Below, piece by piece: positions 8,140 to 15,775 of a DNA stretch of 25,591 nt (position 1 is its first letter; the number at the start of each line of letters is the position of its first letter). Location of the stretch: NCBI GenBank assembly GCA_900543755.1, contig UQSP01000029.1:1-25591 (forward strand), written 5' to 3'. The DNA comes from an uncultured Eubacteriales bacterium (GTDB lineage: Bacteria; Bacillota; Clostridia; Christensenellales; Pumilibacteraceae). Under the pieces are notes generated by a model. That model was not told the DNA's origin. It did not search any database and was given only the letters and a program-made list of their open reading frames with translations. The translations under genes were made by a program, and so were the position numbers.

Positions 8140-10140
8140 ATGAAAAAGGGAATTAAAATCTTTGCGTCCGTCGCCGTTGTCTTATGCGCCCTTTCGGCGG
8201 TAGCGTTTCTCAGCGGTTTAATGCTTATCGAACCGAAAATCAGAATTAACGGTTTCGCAGTTTTAGATAAGGCAAGGCTGGAAAACGTAAACAAAACCGT
8301 TACCGTAACCGACGGCGCGGGGAACGCAATAAACGACGCGATTTACGACAACAATAAGATTTTTACCGATATAAAAACGCTGCCGAAACATACGCCCGCA
8401 GCGTTTGTGGCAATTGAAGACAAAAGATTTTATTCCCACCACGGCGTAGATTACTTAAGAATGATTTCTGCCGCAAAAAACAATATTTTTTCAGGTTCTT
8501 TCAAAGAGGGCGCGTCTACCATTACTCAGCAACTTGTAAAAAACACCCATCTTAAAAGCGACAAAACAATTTCAAGAAAAATTCAGGAAATCCGAATCGC
8601 GCGCGACCTCGAAAGAAATTACGACAAAGACGAAATCATGGAAATGTATCTTAACATTCTTTATTTCGGCAACAACATTTACGGAATAGGTACGGCTTCC
8701 CGCGTTTTATTCGACAAGTCCCCTTCCGAACTTCTTCTTCACGAAAGCGCGCTTTTGGCGGCAATTATAAATAACCCCGCTCGATTTAACCCCTACACTC
8801 ACCCTGAAGCCGCGTTAAACCGCAGAAACAATGTTTTAAGCAAAATGCTAAGTCAAGGTTACATTTCGGAAAACGAATGCATCAATGCACAAAATGAAGA
8901 GCTTGGAGTTTCAGACAAATTAAACGTTTTAAATCAGTATATGAATAATTGCATCTGTGAAGCGGAAAATATTCTCGGTATAGATAAATCCGAACTGTTT
9001 AACGGAGGCTATACCATCGTGAGTTATTACGACTCGGGACTTCAGGGACATATAGATAAGCTTATTTCAGAAAACCGCGTCGAAAACGGGATTATAAACA
9101 TCATAATTGCCGACAATGAAAACGGACGTTTTTTGGCAAACGGCGCAAACTCGCTTGCCGATTTAAGCCGACGGAAACGCCAGCCCGGCTCCACAATAAA
9201 GCCTTTTGTTTCGTACGCCCCCGCTTTGGAATTAAAAAACGTTTATACGGTGACGCCTATTCTTGACAAAAAGACGGCTTTCGGCAATTGGTCTCCTTCA
9301 AATTTCAACGATAAATATTACGGCTGGGTAAGCGTAGAAGACAGCCTTGTAAAATCGCTTAACATCCCTGCCGTTAAGCTTATGGAAATGAACGGAATCG
9401 AACAATCCAAAAATATAGCCAAAAAATTCGGCTTGACCTTCAGCCCCAACGACACTACGCTTGCCGTAGCTTTAGGCGGACTAACGGAAGGACTGACTCT
9501 TAATTCACTGACCGACGCTTATCGGACTTTCGCGGCAGGCGGACTTTACTCAAAAGGTAAATACGTGCGTGAAATAATCGACAGCGACGGAAAAACGGTT
9601 TACAAAGACAAAGGTTCGATGCAAAAACGCGCTATTTCCGAAGACAACGCATATCTTATGACCGAAATGTTGCAAAAATGCGCCAAAATCGGCACGGCAA
9701 AACAAGTCGGCTACGCTACTTGCGATGCCGCGGCAAAAACGGGAACAGCAGGCAACAAGGACGGAAACACCGACGCGTATTGCGTGGCTTACACGCCCAA
9801 ATACACCGTGGCCGTACACATAAGCGCGGAAGACGGGCTTTTACACAACTCTTGCGCCGGAGGAACTCTGCCTGCAAAACTCGCACGTAAAATCCTAAAC
9901 GCACTTAACGACAAAAGCAAATTCACCGCACCTGAAACTATTGTCAGCGCGGATATAGATATTAACGAACTTATAAATAACAAAAAAGTTTTACTGGCCG
10001 GCAATGAAATCAAAGAAATAAACAGGAAAAAAGTGCATTTCTCATCCGACAATATGCCTTTGGTTTATTCGACGCCGCAAACTTACATTGAAAAAGAGTC
10101 GCCTCTCGACGATTTCGACAACTTTCAAATTATAGACTGA
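8140..10140 (+). CDS. Class A penicillin-binding protein (PBP1A family), bifunctional peptidoglycan synthase
   Basis: This membrane-anchored enzyme polymerises glycan strands and cross-links their peptides outside the cell. Residues about 7-30 are a single signal anchor after MKKGIK. The GT51 glycosyltransferase domain shows E93-D in EDKRFYSHHG, GASTITQQ at 124-131, the RKIQEI segment and LNILYFGNNIYGIG. The transpeptidase has S351-T-I-K354 (PGSTIKP), S406-L-N408 and K533-T-G-T536, so all three penicillin-binding motifs are intact. At 666 residues it is a compact class A PBP with no obvious accessory domain. It is the only plus-strand gene, diverging from miaB and converging on thiI. The ATG at 8140 has no recognisable Shine-Dalgarno sequence, but the signal anchor follows it directly, so I keep it. 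The specific paralogue (PBP1a, 1b or 2c type) cannot be assigned. Confidence 0.94.
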   Translation: MKKGIKIFASVAVVLCALSAVAFLSGLMLIEPKIRINGFAVLDKARLENVNKTVTVTDGAGNAINDAIYDNNKIFTDIKTLPKHTPAAFVAIEDKRFYSHHGVDYLRMISAAKNNIFSGSFKEGASTITQQLVKNTHLKSDKTISRKIQEIRIARDLERNYDKDEIMEMYLNILYFGNNIYGIGTASRVLFDKSPSELLLHESALLAAIINNPARFNPYTHPEAALNRRNNVLSKMLSQGYISENECINAQNEELGVSDKLNVLNQYMNNCICEAENILGIDKSELFNGGYTIVSYYDSGLQGHIDKLISENRVENGIINIIIADNENGRFLANGANSLADLSRRKRQPGSTIKPFVSYAPALELKNVYTVTPILDKKTAFGNWSPSNFNDKYYGWVSVEDSLVKSLNIPAVKLMEMNGIEQSKNIAKKFGLTFSPNDTTLAVALGGLTEGLTLNSLTDAYRTFAAGGLYSKGKYVREIIDSDGKTVYKDKGSMQKRAISEDNAYLMTEMLQKCAKIGTAKQVGYATCDAAAKTGTAGNKDGNTDAYCVAYTPKYTVAVHISAEDGLLHNSCAGGTLPAKLARKILNALNDKSKFTAPETIVSADIDINELINNKKVLLAGNEIKEINRKKVHFSSDNMPLVYSTPQTYIEKESPLDDFDNFQIID

Positions 10141-10164
10141 AACCGCTGAATTAAGCAGTTTCAG
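10137..10164. terminator. Hairpin between convergent PBP and thiI stop codons
   Basis: Arms 10137..10147 and 10154..10164 pair over 11 positions with one C-A mismatch around a 6-nt loop (gaatta). The hairpin covers both stop codons (TGA at 10138..10140 on plus, TGA at 10161..10163 on minus). No U-tract follows on either strand, so it may act as a weak bidirectional stop or an mRNA 3'-end stabiliser, not as a standard intrinsic terminator. Confidence 0.45.
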
Positions 10165-11318
10165 GAACGGATAATTTCGATATTTTCCACAGCTTCGTCA
10201 ATCAGTTTGTCGATATCATGCAATCTGCTCTCTTCTCTTTCCGCACGGTTTATGGTAGGATGAGTAACGGGAGCGTCAGGCAGAAATACGGTACAGCAAT
10301 CTTCATACGGTAAAATCGACGTATCGAAAGTACCTATTTTTTTGGAAATTTCTATTATTTCATCCTTATCCAATCCGATAAGCGGACGAAATACAGGCAG
10401 TTCTTTTATCATGGAATTGGTTACGCAAATGCTTTCAAGCGTCTGACTCGCAACCTGGCCAAGGCTTTCTCCGTTAACCAAGCACTTACAGCCGCGCATT
10501 AAAGCAATTCGCTCGGCAATCCGCATCATAAATCTTCTCACCAAAGTAATCATGTACGAAGTGTCGCAACAACGGTGAATTTCTTCCTGAATTTTGGTAA
10601 ACGGTACGCACATAAGCGTTATTTCACCCGTATAGTCGGACATAATTTTGGCAAGATCCACAACTTTTTGCTTTGCAAGCTCACTTGTATAAGGATAGGA
10701 ATGGAAATGAACGGCGTCCAGTTTCAACCCACGTTTAGCCATCATATATCCCGCAACGGGACTGTCGATTCCGCCCGAAAGCATCAGCAATCCTTTACCC
10801 GCGCAGCCTACGGGCATACCGTTTGCGCATGCGATTTTATCGGTATATATGAAAGTACCGCCGTCTTCTCTTATATCCACGTTAACCACAAAATCCGGTT
10901 CAAACAAGTCAACCGTAAGATTCGGATTGCTATTTAAAATTTTACCGCCCAGATATTTAGCCGTTTCCACCGAGTTCATGGGGAAAGTTTTATCCGCTCT
11001 GTTTACGCTGACCCTGAATTTCCCGCTTTTTTTCGAAAGCGCAACGGCAGTTTCCGTTATAGCCTCAAGGTCGGTTTTAGTCGATTCCGCAACGCTCAAC
11101 GAATGAAGTCCGAATACTTTGCGCAAGCGTTCTATTATCTCGTTTTCCGTTTCGGGACGGTAATCTGAAATTACATAACGACTTCTTTTATAAGAAAAAC
11201 GGTAATCAAGTCCGTCAAGTTTCTGCTTAATGTTACCGATAAGCTTATCTTCGAAAAATTTCTTGTTTTTGCCTTTAAGATGAATTTCGCCGTATCGGAG
11301 AAGTATTACTCTATCCAA
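10161..11318 (-). CDS. thiI: tRNA 4-thiouridine synthase ThiI (no rhodanese domain)
   Basis: ThiI adenylates U8 of tRNA and transfers sulfur to it; in some bacteria it also supplies sulfur for the thiamine thiazole. The N-terminal half, beginning VILLRYGEIHLKGKN, is the ferredoxin-like plus THUMP RNA-binding region. The PP-loop ATPase motif is LSGGIDSPVAGYM with S181. At 385 residues the protein lacks the C-terminal rhodanese domain of the enterobacterial enzyme. This is the Bacillus/Clostridium form, which takes sulfur from a dedicated cysteine desulfurase, and such a gene lies immediately upstream. The start is a TTG at 11318, with AGAGG about 8 nt before it; it overlaps the desulfurase end by 8 nt. 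The coupling suggests the two products are made together. Confidence 0.95.
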   Translation of the reverse strand: MDRVILLRYGEIHLKGKNKKFFEDKLIGNIKQKLDGLDYRFSYKRSRYVISDYRPETENEIIERLRKVFGLHSLSVAESTKTDLEAITETAVALSKKSGKFRVSVNRADKTFPMNSVETAKYLGGKILNSNPNLTVDLFEPDFVVNVDIREDGGTFIYTDKIACANGMPVGCAGKGLLMLSGGIDSPVAGYMMAKRGLKLDAVHFHSYPYTSELAKQKVVDLAKIMSDYTGEITLMCVPFTKIQEEIHRCCDTSYMITLVRRFMMRIAERIALMRGCKCLVNGESLGQVASQTLESICVTNSMIKELPVFRPLIGLDKDEIIEISKKIGTFDTSILPYEDCCTVFLPDAPVTHPTINRAEREESRLHDIDKLIDEAVENIEIIRS

Positions 11319-12441
11319 TTTTGTTACCTCTTAATTTTTCTATATTCGCGGCAATTACCGCGACGGCTTTTACAATGTCTTTTGTTTGTGTTTCGGGCGA
11401 AAGACTTAATCTCAACGCTCCGTCTATGACTCTTTTGTCAAACCCGGCTTCAGCCAGAACCCTGTTGCCTCCGTGACGGCTTGAACAAGCGGAGCCGCGT
11501 CCTATTATAACGCCGTCATCCGCACACATCGACTGTATTATTTCCGACTTTGTTCCTTCCGCGGAAAAAACAGTAATCATTCCCGTGCGATAAGCGTCTT
11601 TCGCTATAACCGTCATGCGGTCGATTTTCTCAAGTTCGCGGAAAAGTACAGAGTTAAGCTCTTTTATTTTTTCATTATCGAACTCTTCGCGAAATTTTTT
11701 CGCCGCGGCGGCAAAAGCAACTATTCCCAAAACGTTTTCTGTCCCAGAACGCATTCCGCTTTCCTGCCCGCCGCCGAAAATAAACGGTCGCAAAGTTATT
11801 TTCGAGGATATATACAGCGCTCCTATACCTTTCGGGGCGCCTATTTTGTGTCCGCTTACGCTATAAAGATCAACGCCCGAACGCTTTACACTGCAATCGG
11901 TTTTAAGAAAAGCCTGCACTCCGTCCGAATGAAATATTATTTTGGGATTTATTGCTTTTACGGCCGCCGACAAAGAAGCTATGTCGTTGGTCGCCCCTGT
12001 TTCGTTGGAAACGTGCATTACGGAAACAAGACAGGTGTTTTTGTCGACAAGGGACAGAAGCGAATCGTTGTCCACAAGTCCGCAAGAATTAATTTTTGCA
12101 AACCTTACGTCAAATCCTTTGTTTTTCAGTTCTTTTGCACATTCGTAAACGCCCGAATGTTCTCCTCCGCCCACAACAATATTGCCTCTGTTGTTTTTAA
12201 ATCCGCAATTAAGCGCCCAGTTATTCGACTCGGTTGCACAGGAAGTGAAATACATTTCGCTCGGGTTACAGTCAAGCATGGAAGATAAATCAGCCCTCGC
12301 TGCGGAAATAAGTCTTTTAACCTTTATTCCGCCGGGATACGTCGAGGAAGGATTGTAAAAATCCGCCGTAACCGCATTGTTTATCGCGTCGACGGCTTCT
12401 TTATATACGGGCATAGTTGCGGCATTGTCAAGATATATCAT
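11311..12441 (-). CDS. Cysteine desulfurase (NifS/IscS family), likely ThiI sulfur donor
   Basis: This PLP enzyme strips sulfur from cysteine as an enzyme-bound persulfide. MIYLDNAATMP is the classic N-terminus of the family. HSDGVQAF contains the aspartate that contacts the cofactor ring, K199 in SGHKIGAPKG should form the Schiff base, and C319 in GRGSACSSRHG should carry the persulfide. The ATG at 12441 gives 376 residues, normal for the family, and overlaps the preceding gene by 14 nt. An extended in-frame start at 12519 would add 26 unrelated residues lying inside the neighbour. Overlap with thiI and the lack of a rhodanese domain in ThiI argue that this is the NifZ-type partner for 4-thiouridine. 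General Fe-S cluster supply is possible, but no iscU or suf genes are nearby. Confidence 0.93.
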   Translation of the reverse strand: MIYLDNAATMPVYKEAVDAINNAVTADFYNPSSTYPGGIKVKRLISAARADLSSMLDCNPSEMYFTSCATESNNWALNCGFKNNRGNIVVGGGEHSGVYECAKELKNKGFDVRFAKINSCGLVDNDSLLSLVDKNTCLVSVMHVSNETGATNDIASLSAAVKAINPKIIFHSDGVQAFLKTDCSVKRSGVDLYSVSGHKIGAPKGIGALYISSKITLRPFIFGGGQESGMRSGTENVLGIVAFAAAAKKFREEFDNEKIKELNSVLFRELEKIDRMTVIAKDAYRTGMITVFSAEGTKSEIIQSMCADDGVIIGRGSACSSRHGGNRVLAEAGFDKRVIDGALRLSLSPETQTKDIVKAVAVIAANIEKLRGNKIG

Positions 12442-13048
12442 TTTTCTTAGCGGCCTCAAGAATAATTTTTTTAACCGAATTGTCCAAAACAGACATAGGC
12501 AAAGCTTTTCGCAAAGCAAACAAAAACTCGTCGTCCAATTCCAGAATCAATAATTTTTTTTCGCCGTCAAGAGAAAAGTAAATGTAGCCTAAAAGCGAAT
12601 CGTCGTTGCAAAAAGCGTTCATTTTTTTTATGCTTTTATCGATATTATATCTTTCGAAATTTTCACTTTCCAAAGTACCGACCTCCGAAATTGCGGACAT
12701 AGATGCTTCCAAAAATTTTTTACGTTTCTTTCTGTTAAGAACCTGCATCACTCTGAAAACGTCGCCCGCAATATAATAGTCGTATTCCGCATTAAGCCTT
12801 GAAAGCAACATACTGAATAAAACTATGGAGGTTATAGGCGGCAATATCATGATTACCGAAAACAGAATGCTTAACACTACCGCCAACGCGCCTTGATCGA
12901 CGGGAATTCCCTGAAAACTGAGAATAAAATAAATTTCGATAACCAGAATGACTATCGACAGTATTCTTATAACGTTAAAAACAACGTTTCTCTTCTTATG
13001 TTTGTCAATATTTTCGTTGACAACGTTTTTTTCAAAAAAAATCTCCAT
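12428..13048 (-). CDS. Uncharacterised two-helix membrane protein, first gene of the desulfurase-thiI operon
   Basis: I do not recognise this 206-residue protein with confidence. Two hydrophobic segments are clear, at about residues 24-46 (VIRILSIVILVIEIYFILSF) and 56-82 (LAVVLSILFSVIMILPPITS). A charged cytoplasmic-looking domain follows, beginning with YDYYIAGDVFRV and then NRKKRKKFLEASMSAI. That layout (two helices, a Tyr-rich strand, then a basic NRKKRKK stretch) recalls small uncharacterised clostridial membrane proteins such as DUF6106, but this is memory, not a match I could verify. The ATG at 13048 has AGAGG 4 nt upstream and a likely promoter at 13081..13109. Its stop overlaps the desulfurase start by 14 nt, so it heads the sulfur-relay operon and is probably co-translated with it. 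Confidence 0.85.
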   Translation of the reverse strand: MEIFFEKNVVNENIDKHKKRNVVFNVIRILSIVILVIEIYFILSFQGIPVDQGALAVVLSILFSVIMILPPITSIVLFSMLLSRLNAEYDYYIAGDVFRVMQVLNRKKRKKFLEASMSAISEVGTLESENFERYNIDKSIKKMNAFCNDDSLLGYIYFSLDGEKKLLILELDDEFLFALRKALPMSVLDNSVKKIILEAAKKNDIS

Positions 13049-13080
13049 ATCGCCTCTTGAAAGATTGTATCGGTTTTACA

Positions 13081-13109
13081 AGTATAACATAAAAACTCCG
13101 CAATTTAAA
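13081..13109 (-). promoter_or_regulatory. Candidate extended -10 promoter of the membrane protein-desulfurase-thiI operon
   Basis: On the minus strand TATACT (13081..13086) is preceded by TGT, giving an extended -10. A TTTAAA -35 (13104..13109, 4/6 match) sits 17 bp upstream. Transcription should start near 13074, about 26 nt before the first gene. It lies in the 102-bp gap after mutS2, where no GC-rich terminator is visible. Confidence 0.5.
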
Positions 13110-13150
13110 ACGATTAAAGTAAAAATCCCGAAATTTTGCTTTACGCTTGT

Positions 13151-15565
13151 TTATTTTATCGTAGCAAAAGTAACGCCGTTATCGCCCTCTCCGTACCTTC
13201 CGTAACGGAATTCGGAAACAAGAGAATTTTTCTTCAGGTAATTTTGTATACCTCTCGCAAGCGCTCCCGTTCCTTTTCCGTGAACTATTTTCAAAATTTT
13301 GGCTCCGTTTTCATTATTCATAGATATAATGTACGGCTCTATGGCTTCTATGGCCTCGCTTACGGTCATACCTAAGACTTTAACTTCGATTTCGCTGAAC
13401 CCCGATGAAGAAGAGTCGGCACCCGAATTATTCGATGTCGATTTATCCGATTTTGCATGGAATTTAACGTTTTTCTTGGCTATCTTGCCACGTTCATCAA
13501 ACTCCGATTGTTTTACGGGCTTACCAAGGTCGCCAAAAGAAATTTTTGTTTTTACGGCTCCGACCAGAATTTCTGCTTCACGACGCTTTGAATTAATGGT
13601 TTTAACCGTTCCCGTCGCTCCTAAACTTTTTACGATTACCGTTTTTCCCGGTGCGATTTCACCGTCGGTTATATCCTCACAAATAACGACGTTTTTCTCT
13701 TCGTTTAGTCTGTATGCAAGATCTTCAAGCCCCGAACGAAGTTTTTTCGCTTCAAGTAACGCCGCTTCGTCAGCGCGCAGCAAAGCCTGTTTCATCTGCT
13801 CAATAATATCATTGGCTTTTTCAACCGAGTTTGAAACAAGTCTTTTGGTCTCGGCGGCGGCATTGCTTTTGATTTTTTCAAGCGCTGCGTCCAACTTTGC
13901 TTGCTTTTCGGCAATTTCAGCCCTTTCGATTTGTGCAATGTGCTTCAGTTTTCTGGTTTCCTCAAGTTCGGAAATGGATTCGTTTTTTATTTTTTCCGCA
14001 TTTTGCAGAATGTTTTCAAATCTGACTTTCTCTTCGCTCAGCGCACGCTTTGCTTCATTTATAATGAAATCATTTAATCCAAGGCGTTTGGCGGTTTTAA
14101 GTGCGTTACTCGTACCGGGCATACCTATAATTAACTTATAAGTCGGTTTAAGAGTGTTTTCATCAAATTGCATACAGGCGTTTTCCGCATAAGAAGATAT
14201 TAAAGCGTATTCCTTAAGTTCGCTGTAATGGGTAGTCAATAACGCCAAAGCTTTCTTTTTTTCTATATATTTTACTATCCCCACGGCAAGCGCGGCGCCC
14301 TCCGTAGGATCTGTTCCGCCGCCTACTTCGTCCAGAAGCACCAGCGAATTTTCCGTCATTTTTTCCGTTATACCGATAATGTTGTTTATATGCGAAGAAA
14401 AAGTGCTAAGCTCGTTTTCGATACTTTGTTCGTCACCGATATCGCAAAATATATCGTCAAAAACATGCAAACGCGCCTCAGTGCAAGGCAAATACAATCC
14501 GAAATAAGCCATAAGGCAAAAAAGTCCCACGGTTTTTAATGAAACCGTTTTACCTCCGGTATTGGGTCCTGTTATAAGAAGTATTCCGAATTTTTCGCCC
14601 AATTCAATGTCAACAGGTACAACTTTGTCTTTGTCTATCAACGGATGTCTTGATTGCGATAAAAATATCTGTTTTTTGTCCGAAATTTCAGGGAAAACCC
14701 CGTTTATTTTAATAGAATACTTCGCCTTACAGAATACTATGTCTAATATAGTACAAGCATTTTGACTAACATAAAGCATATCAGCGGAAAGCGCAACGCG
14801 TTTTGAGAACTCATAAAGAATCCTTTCCACCTCAGCCTGTTCTTCCGAAACGGCAAATTTTAATTCGTTATTCAGTTCCACAATAGCAAAAGGCTCGATA
14901 AACACAGTCGAACCGGTAGCCGATTTGTCATGCATAAGTCCGGGAACGTTACCCCTGCATTCCGATTTAACGGGCAACACATATCTTCCCTCACGCACCG
15001 TAACCAGATTATCCTGCAAATATTTGGAAGAATTATTGTTTCGAGTATAGCTTAATAATTTTTCTTTCAGTTTTACATTGAGATTAAGTATCTTTCTTCT
15101 TAAAGCAAAAAGTTTATCGCTTGCATTGTCACTCATTTCATTGTCACTTAAAATGCAATCGAAAATATTTTTTTCAAGAGATCTGTCAAGCACAATGTTT
15201 TCAGTGACGGATTTAAGAAGAACTATTTCCTCAGGCGCCGACGCAACCGTACTTTGGGCAATCCGCGCACTGCGCAGCAATCTGCCGACTTTAAGCAGTT
15301 CACCCATGGATAAAACGGAATCTTTTTTCGATTTTTCCAACACATCGTCAACATCATCAAACGCAACAACAGGGTTTAACGCAAATTTATTAAGCATCAT
15401 ATCGGCTTCCCGAGTAAGAGCAAGATTCCTTTCTATTTCATACACGTCAAAAGAAGGCGCGCTTTCCGTTATTTGTTTTCGCGCCCTTTCCGAGGCAGAC
15501 AACGCGCCCACTGACTCTTTGACCTTGTCAAATTCAAGTAGATTAATTGTTCTCTCATTAAGCAT
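13151..15565 (-). CDS. mutS2: MutS2 (RqcU-like) ribosome/DNA-structure ATPase with Smr domain
   Basis: MutS2 lacks the mismatch-recognition domain of MutS. In Bacillus it binds collided ribosomes and feeds ribosome quality control; in Helicobacter it suppresses recombination. The first part (NLLEFDKVKESV onward) is the clamp/lever region. Walker A is GPNTGGKT at G333-T340 and Walker B is LLDEVGGGTDPTEGAA, followed by LLTTHYSELK. A long helical coiled-coil (about 510-620) leads to a KOW-like segment and the C-terminal Smr domain with IVHGKGTGAL. The usual LDLRGM of the Smr domain is replaced by VKVLGM, so the motif acidic residue is Lys and the Arg is Leu. The ATG at 15565 is preceded by GGAGAG; 804 residues is normal. 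It is transcribed alone from the promoter at 15664..15693. A copy of the dispersed repeat lies at 14734..14758. Confidence 0.96.
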   Translation of the reverse strand: MLNERTINLLEFDKVKESVGALSASERARKQITESAPSFDVYEIERNLALTREADMMLNKFALNPVVAFDDVDDVLEKSKKDSVLSMGELLKVGRLLRSARIAQSTVASAPEEIVLLKSVTENIVLDRSLEKNIFDCILSDNEMSDNASDKLFALRRKILNLNVKLKEKLLSYTRNNNSSKYLQDNLVTVREGRYVLPVKSECRGNVPGLMHDKSATGSTVFIEPFAIVELNNELKFAVSEEQAEVERILYEFSKRVALSADMLYVSQNACTILDIVFCKAKYSIKINGVFPEISDKKQIFLSQSRHPLIDKDKVVPVDIELGEKFGILLITGPNTGGKTVSLKTVGLFCLMAYFGLYLPCTEARLHVFDDIFCDIGDEQSIENELSTFSSHINNIIGITEKMTENSLVLLDEVGGGTDPTEGAALAVGIVKYIEKKKALALLTTHYSELKEYALISSYAENACMQFDENTLKPTYKLIIGMPGTSNALKTAKRLGLNDFIINEAKRALSEEKVRFENILQNAEKIKNESISELEETRKLKHIAQIERAEIAEKQAKLDAALEKIKSNAAAETKRLVSNSVEKANDIIEQMKQALLRADEAALLEAKKLRSGLEDLAYRLNEEKNVVICEDITDGEIAPGKTVIVKSLGATGTVKTINSKRREAEILVGAVKTKISFGDLGKPVKQSEFDERGKIAKKNVKFHAKSDKSTSNNSGADSSSSGFSEIEVKVLGMTVSEAIEAIEPYIISMNNENGAKILKIVHGKGTGALARGIQNYLKKNSLVSEFRYGRYGEGDNGVTFATIK
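14734..14758 (-). repeat. Dispersed palindromic repeat, copy 2 (inside mutS2)
   Basis: The plus strand reads tactatgtctaatatagtac at 14735..14754. It matches the mutL copy at 19 of 25 aligned positions, including tactatgtct and atagtac in the same order and spacing. The coding strand reads TILDIV in the same codon phase as the other two copies. This is the most divergent of the three. Confidence 0.45.
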
Positions 15566-15663
15566 ATTACTAAATCTCTCCGCAACAAAAAAACAATAGA
15601 ATCAAATCAACACAAACAATCGCAACAACAAAATACAAACAGAGCCGTCATAGCTATAGGAAC
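15566..15663 (-). other. mutS2 5' leader, U/G-rich and almost C-free in its downstream part
   Basis: The predicted leader is about 92 nt. From 15583 to 15641 the plus strand contains only two G residues, so the RNA would be nearly free of C and unable to form much GC structure. The sequence cgcaacaa occurs twice, 40 bp apart (15581 and 15621). No terminator or known riboswitch is visible. Confidence 0.5.
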
Positions 15664-15693
15664 ATTATACAACCGGGTCAAACGTATCGTCAA
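15664..15693 (-). promoter_or_regulatory. mutS2: Sigma-A promoter of mutS2
   Basis: The minus strand has TTGACG at 15688..15693 (5/6) and TATAAT at 15664..15669 (6/6) with an 18-bp spacer, the best consensus promoter in the window. Transcription should start near 15657. It lies in the 210-bp gap between the U32 gene end and mutS2, so mutS2 is not dependent on the pheST operon. Confidence 0.75.
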
Positions 15694-15775
15694 ATTCAAA
15701 AGCACACAAATCAAACTTATTCAGTATTTTTGTATAGCAATCCGACAAAACTCACGCTTAAGCAAGGAACCTTAT

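Noticed and set aside
13299..14141. Long plus-strand ORF of 280 codons opposite mutS2
   Set aside because: Serine/phenylalanine-rich antisense shadow of mutS2 with no ribosome binding site or family resemblance.
15700..15775. Possible terminator after the U32 gene around the gcttaagc palindrome
   Set aside because: The palindrome has no loop and no U-tract on the minus strand, so it is not a credible intrinsic terminator.
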